A DNA stretch of 64,000 nucleotides from FEN-299 sp963717945. Its GTDB lineage: Bacteria > Acidobacteriota > Vicinamibacteria > Vicinamibacterales > Fen-181. This document shows positions 20,535 to 30,182 of the stretch, one piece after another; the stretch's first letter is position 1, and the number at the start of each line of letters is the position of its first letter. The notes below the pieces were generated by a model that was not told the DNA's origin, made no database searches, and saw only the letters and a program-made list of their open reading frames with translations. Position numbers and translations under genes: made by a program. Location: assembly GCA_963717945.1 (NCBI GenBank), contig CAVQXT010000001.1, forward strand, positions 434,001 through 498,000. The letters run 5' to 3'.

Positions 20535-20990
20535 GTGCAGTCTGCTGCTGAGCAAGCCCCGACCCCACAGGTAGCCCCCGTCCAAGTTCGAGTCCTGGGT
20601 CCCGATGCGGCCTGCCTGACCTCGGGTGACCTCCGGCGGCTCTTCCACGGGCGGCACCTGACGCCGGCGCGCCGCGAGCGGCTCCGCAACAGCGGCCGCG
20701 TCGTCGCCGCCTGCGGCAAGCGGGTGGTCGGCCTCGCGGCCTACGAACGGGCGGACACCGAGCTCCGGGTCCACGAGTTCGGCGTCGACGACACGGCGCC
20801 GTGCCGGATGGACGAGATCGCCACCGTGCTGATCGACGCGCTCGAGGTGGCCTGCCTGGCCGGCGGCTTCCGGCGCCTCGTGCTGCTGCCGCGCGCCGCG
20901 ACGGCGGAGCACCTCCTCCGGGTGCGCGGATTCGTGCAGGTCGCCCAGGGTTGCGCGGGGAGCTGGTTCGAGAAGCTGTTTCCCTCGTGA
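20535..20990 (+). CDS. Probable GNAT-fold acetyltransferase-like protein
   Basis: 151 residues. The central strand pair (RVVAACGKRVVGLAAYERAD), the long helix (MDEIATVLIDALEVACLAGG), the strand FRRLVLLPRA and the C-terminal HLLRVRGFVQVAQGCAGSW fit the order of a GNAT domain. The usual acetyl-CoA pyrophosphate loop (Q/RxxGxG/A) is not recognisable, so acetyltransferase activity is uncertain. The GTG start has no strong ribosome-binding site. It lies 49 bases after the exporter ATPase and may be an independent gene. Confidence 0.55.
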   Translation: MQSAAEQAPTPQVAPVQVRVLGPDAACLTSGDLRRLFHGRHLTPARRERLRNSGRVVAACGKRVVGLAAYERADTELRVHEFGVDDTAPCRMDEIATVLIDALEVACLAGGFRRLVLLPRAATAEHLLRVRGFVQVAQGCAGSWFEKLFPS

Positions 20991-20994
20991 TCGT

Positions 20995-21022
20995 TTGATT
21001 TTTCCCGCCCGCGCCCTACAAT
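20995..21022 (+). promoter_or_regulatory. Sigma-70-like promoter before the hybrid histidine kinase
   Basis: TTGATT (20995-21000), a 16-base spacer, then TACAAT (21017-21022). The expected transcript start (about 21029) is some 70 bases ahead of the chosen GTG at 21100. Confidence 0.5.
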
Positions 21023-23136
21023 GAGCGGTCCGGCCGCGTCCGGCCCCCCGCGTGCTGCGGGCCGGCGTGGCAGTCGATTTGCGCCGCCCAGGAGCCATCG
21101 TGCCGCGTCCTTTCCTGTCGGGCCTCCGAGGTCGACTGATCCTGCTCGTCCTGCTGGCTGTTCTCCCGGCTTTCGCACTGACCTGGTACACGGGATGGGA
21201 GGACCGCCAGCGGCAGCGGGCCAGCGTGGCCGACGACACCGTGGCGTTCGCCCGGATCGTCGCCAACGACCAGGAGCGCGCGATCGACGGAACCCGGCAA
21301 GTCCTCTCCGACCTGGCGGCCATCCCCGAGGTCCGAGCCGGCAACCCCGAACGCTCCCGCACCTACTTCACCGTGCTGATGAAGCTCTATCACGGCTACA
21401 CCAGCTTCTCGGTGATCGCTCCCGACGGTTCGGTCCTGGTCAGCCTGCCGGCGGCCGAACGCCCGACGAGCTTCTCTACGCGCGTCTGGTTCGAACAGGC
21501 GCTCTCGACCAAGACCTTCGCGGTCGGCGACTACCAGACCGGGCAGCTGACCGGCAAGCACATCGTCGTGGCGGCCTGGCCGGTCGTCGATGAGCAGGGC
21601 CGGGTCGTCTCGGTGCTGGCGGCGGGCCTCGACGTCACCTGGCTGAACCAGATCGCGGCGACGGCGCAACTGCCCAGCGGCACGGTGCTGGCCCTGGTCG
21701 ACCGGCGCGGCGTCATCGTCGCGCGCTACCCGGAAACGGCCGGCGCGCTGGGCCGCGGGTTCCCCGAGGCCGCGCTGATCGCCAGCATGCGGCAGCGCGA
21801 CGAAGGCACGGTCGAACTGACCGGCGAGGACGGCGTCCCGCGGGTCTACGCCTTCACGCCGGTCGGCGGGCGCCTGGAGACCGGCTTGCGCATGGCGGTC
21901 GGCGTGCCAATGGACGTCGCGTACGGCGCGGTGAACCGGGTGCAGAGGCGGCACTGGCTCGTCCTCTTCATGGCTACCGTGCTCACGCTCCTGGCGGCCT
22001 GGTATGCCGCCGAGCGGTTCGTGCTGCGGCGGGTGTCCTCGCTGCTCGATGCGACCCGCAAGCTCGCCGGGGGCGACCCGGCCGCGCGCACCCGGCTGCC
22101 GTACGACCACGGCGAGCTGAGCGACCTGGCCCGTGCCTTCGACGAGATGGCTGCGTCCCTGCAGGCGCGGCAGGTCGAGCGGGACCAGGCCGAGCGGGCG
22201 CTGCGCGAGAGCGAGGAACGGTTCCGCGCGTTCATGGACAACAGCCCCGCGCTGGCGTTTGTGAGGACCGACGCCGGCGAGATGGTCTACGCCAACGCCA
22301 CGCTGGAGCGGCACTTCGGCCTCGGCCCAGGCGGCTGGCGGGGCCAGCCGCCGTCCCGGCTCTGGTCGCCGGGACTGGCAGACCGGCTCGCGCGCGACGA
22401 CGCCCACGTGCTGAGCGGCGGCGTGCCGGAGGAGTCGGTCGACACCGTCGTGCTGGCCGACGGGCGGGAGCGCTACTGGCTGACGGTCACCTTCCCGCTG
22501 GCCGACGCGGGCGGGCGGCTGCTCTCGGCCACGCTGGCGTTCGACCTGACCGAGTGGCGGCAGATCCAGGCGCGGCTCGCGCGGGCGGAGCGGCGCTACA
22601 CGCAGCTGGTCGATCAGGCGTCGGACGGCATCGCCATCGCGGACGCCGACCTCCGTCTGGTCGAAGTCAACGCCGCCGTCTGCCGGATGACCGGCTACTC
22701 GCGCGACGAGCTCCTGGAGCGGACCGTCGGCGACCTGCTCATGCCCGACGAGCTGGAGACGCTCCAGGCGTCGCGCGACGCGGTGCGCGCGGGACGGGCC
22801 ATCGTCACCGAGCGCCGCGTGCGCCGGAAGGACGGGACCGTGCTGCACGTCGAGGTCAGCGCCCGCCCGTTCGAGAACGGCGGCGTGCAGGCGATCATCC
22901 GCGACGTCTCGACGCGCCGCGAGGCCGAGCAGGCGCTGCGCGAGAGCGAGGAGCGATTCAGGCTGCTCTACCAGTACCTGCCGCTGGCCTACCACTCGGT
23001 CTCCGAGCAGGGCACGATCGTGATGGTGAACGACGCGTGGCTGGCCCTGACGGGCCTCTCCCGCGGCCGGGCCGTCGGGCGGCGGTTCACCGACCTGCTG
23101 ACGCGGGAGAGCGCGGCCGTCTACGAGACGCGGTTC

Positions 23137-23149
23137 GTGCGAGCAGATC
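23137..23149 (+). other. Frame change 1 in the hybrid kinase gene
   Basis: Before this point the PAS frame reads ETRFV; after it the next frame reads EQIARADVHDLEV. Dropping one base (C at 23140, or G at the GATC 23146-23149) joins them into one PAS domain. Confidence 0.7.
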
Positions 23150-23608
23150 GCCCGCGCCGACGTCCACGACCTCGAGGTGACGCTCGTCGGCGGCGACCAG
23201 TCGCTCATCACCGTGACGCTGGACGGGCGGCGGGGCCAGGACGCGAAGGGCGAGATCCGCGTGCACTGCGCGCTGCACGACGTGACGGCGGCCCGCCAGG
23301 CCGACGCGCGCCTGCGGGAGAGCGAGTCGCGCTACCGCACCCTGTTCGCCGAGAGCCCGGTCTCGCTCTGGGAAGAGGACTTCTCCGGGATCAGGCGCTA
23401 CTTCGACCGGCTGCGCGCCCTGGGCGTCACCGATTTCGACGAGCACTTCACCGCCAACCCGGACGAGCTCGCCGACTGCGTCGAGTCGGTGCGGGTGGTG
23501 GACGTCAATCGCGCCACGCTCGCGCTTTACGGCGCCGAGAGCCGGTCGCAGCTGCTCGCGGGCCTCGACCGGATCCTCGGCGACGACGGGCGCGAGGTGT
23601 TCCGCCGA

Positions 23609-23616
23609 TTCGATCC
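23609..23616 (+). other. Frame change 2 in the hybrid kinase gene
   Basis: The frame up to here reads REVFRRF; the following frame reads ILALARGERSWESEG. Removing the G of GATC at 23612 restores a continuous PAS domain. Confidence 0.7.
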
Positions 23617-24299
23617 TCGCGCTGGCGAGAGGGGAGCGGTCCTGGGAGAGCGAGGGGGTCAACTATACGCTCGACGGCGATCCGATCCGGCTTGCCCTCC
23701 AGTGGTCGGTCGCCCCGGGCGCCGAGCGGACGTGGTCCCGGATCCTGGTCTCGGCCATGGACATCACCGACCGGCTGCGCGTCGAGGGGGCGCTCCGCGA
23801 GTCGGAGGCCCGCTTCGAACGGATCTTCCGGTCGGCGCCGGGGCTGATGGGGATCACCCGGCGGTCGGACGGCCGGTTTCTCGACGTCAACGACGTGTTC
23901 CTCCGCGAGCTGGGCTACACCCGCGAGGCCGTCATCGGCCGGACGGTCGAGGAGCTCGGCCTGCGAGAGGATCCGCCAGACGGCGACGTGCTGGCAGCCC
24001 TGGGCCGGCAGGGCGTGATCCACAACCTCGAAGTGCGCCTGCGCCGACGCTCGGGCGGGATCTTCGAAGGGCTCGTGTCGGTGGTGCCGCTCACCGTATC
24101 GGGCGAGGACTGCCTGCTCCTCCAGGCCGTCGACACGACCGCGCGCCGGCGCGCGGAGCAGGTCAGCCGGGAGAGCCAGCGGCTGCTGGCCACGCTGATG
24201 GGCAGCCTGCCCGGCATGGCGTATCAGTGCTGCGACGACCCGGAGCGCACGCTCCTGTTCGTCAGCGACGGGTGCACGGAGCTGACGGGCCACCCGGCG

Positions 24300-24313
24300 T
24301 TCGATCTCGATCG
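24300..24313 (+). other. Frame change 3 in the hybrid kinase gene
   Basis: The frame up to here reads ELTGHPAFDL; the following frame reads IGNRRLSYASLILDDD. The junction contains two GATC sites (24303 and 24309); removing one G restores the sixth PAS domain. Confidence 0.7.
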
Positions 24314-24615
24314 GCAACCGCCGGCTGTCCTACGCCAGCCTGATCCTCGACGACGACCGGGAAGCCGTCTCCGCCGGCCTGCGCGAGGCGATCGCCCACG
24401 GGAGGCCCTACCGCCTCACCTACAGGCTCCGCCACGCGAACGGGCAGACCAGGTGGGTGTCGGAGCAGGGGCGTGTCGGGCTGTCGTCGGCCGGCCAGCC
24501 GGTCACGCTCGAGGGGTTCGTCTCGGACATCACCGACCGCAAGCGCACCGAGGAGGACCTGCAGCGGACCACCGAGCAGCTCCGCCAGGCGCAGAAGATG
24601 GAGGCGGTGGGGCGC

Positions 24616-24659
<44 letters not shown>

Positions 24660-25796
24660 GATCCTGGGCTATTCCGATCTCGTGCTGCACAAGCTCGCGC
24701 CGACCGACCCGCTGACCGGGCGGGTCGAGGAGATCCGCCGCGCCGGGGAACGCGCGGCCGGCCTGACCCGCAAGCTGCTCGCCTTCAGCCGGCGGCAGGT
24801 GATGACCCCCAGCGTGTTCGAACTCGACGGCGTGTTCCAGGAACTCGCCTCCATCCTCCGCCGCCTGATCGGCGAGGACATCGACCTCCGTCTGAAGGCC
24901 GGGTCGGCCGGCTGCGTGAAGGCCGATCCGGCGCAAGTCGAACAGGTGATCATGAACCTGGTGGTCAACGCGAGGGACGCGATGCCGCACGGGGGGACGC
25001 TGACGATCGAGACCGGCCGGATCGAGCTCGGCGAGGCCGAGAGCTCGGAGCACGGCGTGCCGGCCGGGCCTTATGCGATCTTCAGCGTCAGCGACAGCGG
25101 CGTCGGCATCGACGACGCGACGCGGGCGAGGCTGTTCGAGCCGTTGTTCGCCACCACGGTGCAGGGCGAGGACACCGGTCTCGGCCTGTCCGCGGTGTAC
25201 GGCATCGTCCGCCAGAGCGGGGGGTTCATCGTGGTGTCGAGTCGCGAGGGCGAGGGCACGAGGTTCGTCGTCCATCTTCCGAGCGTCGAGGCCGAGGCCG
25301 AGAATCCCCTCGACGCGCCCGGGCGCGTCGAGCCCGCGGGCGGCCGCGAGACGATCCTCGTCGTCGAGGACGAGGAGGCCGTGCGACGCCTGCTGCGCGC
25401 CATCCTCGAGCGCCTCGGGTACTCGGTTATCGAGGCCGGGGACGGGGAGGAGGCGCTGGCCATCTGGGCCGAACAGGCGCTTCGCGTGGACCTGGTGGTC
25501 ACCGACGTCCTGATGCCGCGCCTCGACGGGCCGTCGTTCGTCGCCCGTGCGAGCGCCATCCACCCCGTGAATCGACTGATCTACCTGTCGGGCTACGCGA
25601 ACGACGTGTCGATGCGGCACAAGAAACTCGATCCGGACGTGCCGCTCCTCCAAAAGCCCTTCACCTCGGGCGCGCTCGCCCGCGCCGTGCGCAAGGCGCT
25701 GGGCCACCCGGTCGGCTGATCGCGCCAGCGGGTGCGATAGACTGGGCATTGTCGGCCGGGGCCAGAACCACGCGCCAGCGGCCTGGAGGTCTGTCG

Positions 25797-27080
25797 ATGC
25801 CACTCAATCCGTGCGAGCTCGAGATCGACCTGTTCTGTCGCGGCGTCCGCGTGCCCGAGGACGTGCCGCTCGACGGGGCGCGGGGGATCTCCCGGACGCG
25901 GGCCGGCCTCGGGTCGGGGCTCGAACTGGTGATCCCCGGCGGGTCGTGGCTGAAGGACCGGATCTGGGTGAACGTGCCCGTCGAAGAGTCGTTCGCTCGG
26001 CAGTCGCCCTACGTCCTCGAGGGATCGCCGCACGGGGGATACCGGGTCCGTGACGAGCGCAGCCAGGATCGGTATGCGGTCGAGGTTCCGCCAGAACCGG
26101 GCTGGTACACGCGGGCGACGACGCGCGGAATCCCGATGAACCGCATCGGCGTGCTGCAGGGGACCTACCTCGGCATCTACATCAACACGGTGTGCACGTT
26201 CTGGAACTACAACCCGTCGCTCAACTGCCGGTTCTGCACGACCGGCAACAACGTCGGCGAGCACGAGGTCGTGGACAAGGCGGTCGAGGACGTGGTGGAA
26301 GTGGCGCGCGCGGCGAAGGAGGAGTCCGGCGTCACCTTCGTCCATCTCAACGCCGGGTTCCAGGGCACGCGCGGCGTGCAGTTCGCCGAGCCCTACATCG
26401 CGGCGCTGAAGGAGCAGGTGGGCGTGCTGGTGGGCGCGCAGCTGGCGCCGCAGAAGGATTTCAGCCATTACGACCGGCTGATGGCGCTCGGCGTCGATCA
26501 CCTCTCCTTCTGCCTGGAGTTCATGGATCCCGAGTGGTTCGCGAAGATCTGCCCGGGGAAGGAACGGGTGCTGGGGCAGCAGATCTTCTTCGATTCGATC
26601 GAGTACTGCGCCAGACGGATGCCGAAGGGGGCCGTCTCGGGGGAGATCATCGCCGGCGTCGAACCGATCGAGGCCACGCTCCGGGGGATCGACTGGATCG
26701 CCGACCACGGGGCGTTCCCGACCGTGTGCATCTTCCGCCCGACCGTTGGCGCCGACATGGAGAGCTGGCCCTCGCCGACCTACGACGCCATGCGGCCGGT
26801 CATGGCTCACGTGTACGAGGCCTGCCGGCGCAACTGGATCCCGATCGGCGCCGCGCCCAACATCGAAGTGAGTATCGTCGTCAACCCGGACGACACGGCT
26901 CTGCTGGCGCCGCGAACGCCGGGCTTCTACGTGTACGAGGCGTATCGGCGCTCGCTCCGGGCACTCGGGCGCCCGCTGTTCGCGCGGAAGATGCGGCCGC
27001 AAACGCGACGAGTTCCCGGCGCCGATGGCGAGTTCCCGCCAGCCGCGAGAGGTCACGCCAAGGGGGCGCCCCCGGCTTAG
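25797..27080 (+). CDS. Radical SAM enzyme with CX10CX2C cysteine spacing
   Basis: 427-residue protein of unknown substrate. A 120-residue N-terminal region precedes GIYINTVCTFWNYNPSLNCR, which continues FCTTGNN. The three cysteines are spaced CX10CX2C rather than the usual CX3CX2C. A TIM-barrel-like stretch follows (VTFVHLNAGFQ, VGAQLAPQKDF, HLSFCLEFMD, GEIIAGVEPIEATLRGIDWI), typical of radical SAM proteins in overall run. The start has GGAGG seven bases upstream. It stands alone, 77 bases after the histidine kinase. I do not recognise the subfamily. Distant spacing variants exist in Elp3, but the rest does not look like Elp3. Confidence 0.75.
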   Translation: MPLNPCELEIDLFCRGVRVPEDVPLDGARGISRTRAGLGSGLELVIPGGSWLKDRIWVNVPVEESFARQSPYVLEGSPHGGYRVRDERSQDRYAVEVPPEPGWYTRATTRGIPMNRIGVLQGTYLGIYINTVCTFWNYNPSLNCRFCTTGNNVGEHEVVDKAVEDVVEVARAAKEESGVTFVHLNAGFQGTRGVQFAEPYIAALKEQVGVLVGAQLAPQKDFSHYDRLMALGVDHLSFCLEFMDPEWFAKICPGKERVLGQQIFFDSIEYCARRMPKGAVSGEIIAGVEPIEATLRGIDWIADHGAFPTVCIFRPTVGADMESWPSPTYDAMRPVMAHVYEACRRNWIPIGAAPNIEVSIVVNPDDTALLAPRTPGFYVYEAYRRSLRALGRPLFARKMRPQTRRVPGADGEFPPAARGHAKGAPPA

Positions 27081-27263
27081 GGCCTGTTTGCCTTGGTTTT
27101 CGGTTCGTTCCCCGAGTGGCACCGAGCTTGCGTAAGCACAAGACGCTGGTCGGTGTCGCCTGGACGAACCCGGACGTATGCGGATGGGGGCCCGCATGCA
27201 TTCGAGACGCCTGGCGGCACCGACTTTTCGCTTTCACGAGCTACCTGCCTCTGCCACCGCCCT

Positions 27264-27509
27264 ATGATCGACCGAGAGAAAGTGCTGGCGGTTCTCCACA
27301 GGCGTTTTCCTGGGGCTACGCTGGACCAGGTCGCGGCCGCCGCGAACGCGATCGTCGGCCTCGACGACGAATGGGAGGACGTGACCGGGCACGAACCGGA
27401 GTTCGGGTACCATTTCTCCGCGCAGTGCGGCGAGATCTGCTACCTGGCCGAGCAATCGCAGCTCGGCAGCCAGTTCCGCCTGTTCCGGAAGCGGGGACCG
27501 GCGGTCTGA
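27264..27509 (+). CDS. Small hypothetical protein
   Basis: 81 residues beginning MIDREKVLAVLHRRFPGATL, with an N-terminal helical half, then WEDVTGHEPEFGYHFS and AQCGEICYLAEQSQLG. The CGEIC pair is a possible metal or disulfide site. Coding-like third-position GC bias supports a real gene, although the reading frame is open upstream to 27093 and no strong ribosome-binding site is seen before the chosen ATG. I do not recognise the family. The 180 bases before it contain nothing else identifiable. Confidence 0.5.
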   Translation: MIDREKVLAVLHRRFPGATLDQVAAAANAIVGLDDEWEDVTGHEPEFGYHFSAQCGEICYLAEQSQLGSQFRLFRKRGPAV

Positions 27510-27614
27510 CGACTTTTCGGCATCATCGGTGGGAAAGTGCCGCCTTACCGGTAGACTCCCCGAAACTTCATTGGTCTTTCCCAGGGTTCCCGGGAAAAAC
27601 GACTGGCATCCGGT

Positions 27615-27668
27615 TTGCGAGTAGAATGAGCGAGACAGGCGTGTGCGCCTGTCAGAGCTTGCTCGCAA
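27615..27668 (+). ncRNA. Possible structured RNA element (nested hairpin)
   Basis: Outer arms TTGCGAG (27615-27621) and CTCGCAA (27662-27668) pair perfectly over 7 bp. Inside them, GACAGGCG (27634-27641) and CGCCTGTC (27646-27653) form a perfect 8-bp hairpin with a TGTG loop. An alternative short stem GAGC/GCTC can form in the internal loop. It could be a small RNA, a leader element or a DNA site; no family match is known to me. Strand is assumed from the downstream gene. Confidence 0.35.
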
Positions 27669-27933
27669 CATGCGAGGATCTGTGCCCGGTGAGGTCGCGC
27701 GTTTGTATCCACTCTAGACCTGCCGCGGCCGGTCAGCCCATGAAACGGCCGGTCGTGTAGGACTGCATTACTTCATCCTTCCAGACCCTTACTCCACAGG
27801 GCGGCCTAACCGGGCCACAGATTCACGGGGGCAAGCGAGGCGGGGGGCGGCTGAAGAAGCCGCAGCCCCGCATCGTGGGTTCGTCCGGTCCGAGGGTCCG
27901 GGTTCTTCTCGCCAGGATCGTCTCACTCGACCA

Positions 27934-27962
27934 TTGCGTCGAACCCATCCGGTCGATACAAT
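27934..27962 (+). promoter_or_regulatory. Sigma-70-like promoter for the cytochrome operon
   Basis: TTGCGT (27934-27939), a 17-base spacer and TACAAT (27957-27962). The predicted transcript start near 27969 rules out the in-frame starts at 27934 and 27961 for the cytochrome gene and favours ATG 28000. Confidence 0.55.
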
Positions 27963-27999
27963 GCGGGCTCTCTCAATGAGTGCTGCGTTGTCCGCGCCC

Positions 28000-29271
28000 A
28001 TGAAACTTATGCGCCTGCGATCCGCGTTTGCCGTGCTGTTTGCGGCGGGCCTGCTGGCGACGACCGTGCTGGCCCAGAAGCCGGCCGCGCCCGCCGCCCC
28101 GAAGCCGCCGACCAACGACGACTGTCTCGCCTGCCACGGCGACGCGTCGGCCACCGGGGCCAACGGCCGTTCGATCGCGGTCGCGGCCGACCGGTTCGGG
28201 GCCTCGATCCACGGCCAGTCCGGTGTCCCATGCGTGGGCTGCCACGCGGACCTCGCGAAGACGACCGACTTCCCGCACGCCGAGAAGCTGGCGCCGGTGG
28301 CGTGCGCCACGTGCCACGACGCCGCGGGCGCGCAGTACGACACCAGCGTGCACGCGCAGGCCCGCCGGGCGTCTCCGACCAGCGTCGCCGCGGCCTGCAA
28401 GGACTGCCACGGCACGCACGACATCCGGCCGTCGTCCGACCCGGACTCGCCGATCTACCACTTGAACCTGGCGGCCACCTGCGGCCGCTGCCACGGCAAC
28501 GCGGACATCATCCGGCGGGGACGGATTGCCATCGGCAACGTGCTGGTCGAGTTCCAGGACAGCATCCACGGGCTGGCGCTGTCGAGGAGCGGCCTGATGG
28601 TGGCGCCCGACTGCACCGACTGCCACCACGCGCACGACATCAAGCGCAAGACCGATCCGTCGAGCCCGGTGTTCAGGACGTCGGTGCCGGCCACGTGCGG
28701 GAAGTGCCACGAGGGGGTGGAGCGGCGCTACCTGACCGGCGTGCACGGCGAGGCGCTCGGCAAGGGACAGCCCGACGCGCCGGTCTGCGTCACCTGCCAC
28801 ACCGCGCACCGGATCCAGCGGACCGAGGGCGCCTCGTGGAAGGCGCAGGTGCTGGCCGAGTGCGGCTCGTGCCACCCCGAGTCGATCCGCACCTACCGCG
28901 ACACGTTCCACGGGCAGGAGACGCAGCTCGGGTTCATGCGCGTCGCGACCTGCGCCGACTGCCACGGCGCGCACGACATCTTCCCCCGGCGCGACGTGCG
29001 GTCCACGGTGTCGCCGGCGCGCCTGGTGTCGACGTGCCGGAAGTGCCACGCCGGCGCGAACGCCAGCTTCGTCAAATACGATCCTCACGCCGACCGCCGC
29101 AACTACGCGCGCAACCCGCTGCTCTTCTACGCGTCGAAGTTCATGGAAGCGCTGCTCATCGGCGTGTTCGCGTTCTTCGGGATTCACACCGCGCTCTGGG
29201 CGTCGCGCGCCGTGAAGCCCGACGTGGCGCGGTCACCGAGGCCCGACGACGGCCCGCGTTCCGAGGAGTAG
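28000..29271 (+). CDS. Membrane-anchored eleven-haem cytochrome c
   Basis: 423-residue periplasmic electron carrier. A signal peptide (MKLMRLRSAFAVLFAAGLLA) precedes eleven CXXCH haem sites: CLACH, CVGCH, CATCH, CKDCH, CGRCH, CTDCH, CGKCH, CVTCH, CGSCH, CADCH and CRKCH. Many are preceded by spaced histidines (HGTHDI, HHAHDI, HGAHDI) that can act as distal ligands. A C-terminal helix (FMEALLIGVFAFFGIHTALW) anchors it in the inner membrane. It is five bases ahead of the cytochrome b gene, so the pair likely forms one quinol-linked complex, like CbcL-type proteins but split in two. ATG 27976 is an alternative start. Confidence 0.92.
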   Translation: MKLMRLRSAFAVLFAAGLLATTVLAQKPAAPAAPKPPTNDDCLACHGDASATGANGRSIAVAADRFGASIHGQSGVPCVGCHADLAKTTDFPHAEKLAPVACATCHDAAGAQYDTSVHAQARRASPTSVAAACKDCHGTHDIRPSSDPDSPIYHLNLAATCGRCHGNADIIRRGRIAIGNVLVEFQDSIHGLALSRSGLMVAPDCTDCHHAHDIKRKTDPSSPVFRTSVPATCGKCHEGVERRYLTGVHGEALGKGQPDAPVCVTCHTAHRIQRTEGASWKAQVLAECGSCHPESIRTYRDTFHGQETQLGFMRVATCADCHGAHDIFPRRDVRSTVSPARLVSTCRKCHAGANASFVKYDPHADRRNYARNPLLFYASKFMEALLIGVFAFFGIHTALWASRAVKPDVARSPRPDDGPRSEE

Positions 29272-29275
29272 CAGG

Positions 29276-30124
29276 ATGGCCACCACTCACGCCGCCACCG
29301 GGGGACGAGTGCAGTACCAGCGGTTCGACCGATATCACCGACTCCTCCACGGCGTCCTGATGTTCAGCTTCCTGGGGCTGGCGTTTACCGGCATGCCCCT
29401 CCTGTTCAACGACGCGCCGTGGGCCGTTCGCCTGGCGGCGCTGTTCGGGGGCGGGCACGCGGCCGGCCTCCTCCACCGGATCTTCGCGTCGCTGCTCATC
29501 GGCTGTTTCGTCCTCCACGTGTGGCGCCTGATGCACCGGCTGTTCGTGAACAAGGACCTGGAGGTGCTCTGGGGGCCGGCGTCGATGACGCCGCAGCCGC
29601 GCGACCTCGTCGAGCTCATCGCGCATCTCCGCTGGTTCCTGCGCCTGGGCCCGCAGCCCCGGTTCGACCACTTCACCTACTGGGAGAAGTTCGACTACTG
29701 GGCGGTGTTCTGGGGGATGGGGATTATCGGCGGTTCCGGGCTGGTGCTGTGGTTCCCCGTGTTCTTCTCGCGCGTTCTGCCCGGGTCATGGTTCAACATC
29801 GCGCTGCTGGTGCACGGCGAAGAGGGACTGCTGGCCGTCGGGTTCATCTTCACGATCCACTTCTTCAACAGCCACCTCCGGCCCGACAAGTTCCCGATGG
29901 ACCCCGTGATCTTCACGGGCCGCATCAGCGAGCACGAGTTCAAGGAGGAGCGGCCGGCCGAGTACGAGCGGCTGGCGGCCGCGCGCGAGCTCGAGGAGGC
30001 CGAGATCGGCCCCGCGGCGGCCTGGGTGGGCAGCCTCGCGAAGGGCGTGGCGGCGGTCGCCGTCACGCTGGGGCTCGCGATGGTGGCCTTGATCCTCTAC
30101 GCCGTGCTGTTCGCGCGGCTGTAG
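29276..30124 (+). CDS. Cytochrome b, formate dehydrogenase/hydrogenase gamma-subunit type
   Basis: 282-residue membrane cytochrome with four predicted helices and haem-ligand histidines in RYHRLLHGVLMFSF, LHRIFASLLIGCFVLHVW and FIFTIHFFNSHL, the pattern of di-haem quinol-reactive subunits such as FdnI and HydC. A charged region and a fifth C-terminal helix (AAVAVTLGLAMVALILYAVL) follow. It lies between two multihaem cytochrome c genes, so it probably passes electrons between the quinone pool and the eleven-haem protein. AGGAG precedes the ATG. Confidence 0.88.
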   Translation: MATTHAATGGRVQYQRFDRYHRLLHGVLMFSFLGLAFTGMPLLFNDAPWAVRLAALFGGGHAAGLLHRIFASLLIGCFVLHVWRLMHRLFVNKDLEVLWGPASMTPQPRDLVELIAHLRWFLRLGPQPRFDHFTYWEKFDYWAVFWGMGIIGGSGLVLWFPVFFSRVLPGSWFNIALLVHGEEGLLAVGFIFTIHFFNSHLRPDKFPMDPVIFTGRISEHEFKEERPAEYERLAAARELEEAEIGPAAAWVGSLAKGVAAVAVTLGLAMVALILYAVLFARL

Positions 30125-30182
30125 CACGCCGGGAAGGCTTCCGGAACTCGGGGGCCGACACGTTCGACGGAGAGACGACACG

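Larger units (their letters stand above)
27510..27999. other. 490-base intergenic region ahead of the cytochrome genes
   Basis: No credible gene. It contains a nested hairpin (27615-27668), a direct repeat of CGGCCGGTC around 27725-27757, a GC-rich hairpin with GCGGCT/AGCCGC arms near 27850, and a promoter at 27934-27962. I looked for the c-di-GMP-I (GEMM) riboswitch core that precedes multihaem cytochrome genes in Geobacter and did not find it. Confidence 0.6.

Noticed and set aside
23137..24313. Programmed +1 ribosomal frameshifting in the kinase gene
   Set aside because: Three shifts in one gene with no recognised slippery sequence or stop codon at the junctions; decay or read errors are simpler.
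27081..27263. tRNA-like stretch with GGTTCG after the radical SAM gene
   Set aside because: No cloverleaf or acceptor stem can be folded around it.
27510..27999. c-di-GMP-I (GEMM) riboswitch before the cytochrome genes
   Set aside because: The conserved GGGCAAACC and GCAAAGCC blocks are absent.
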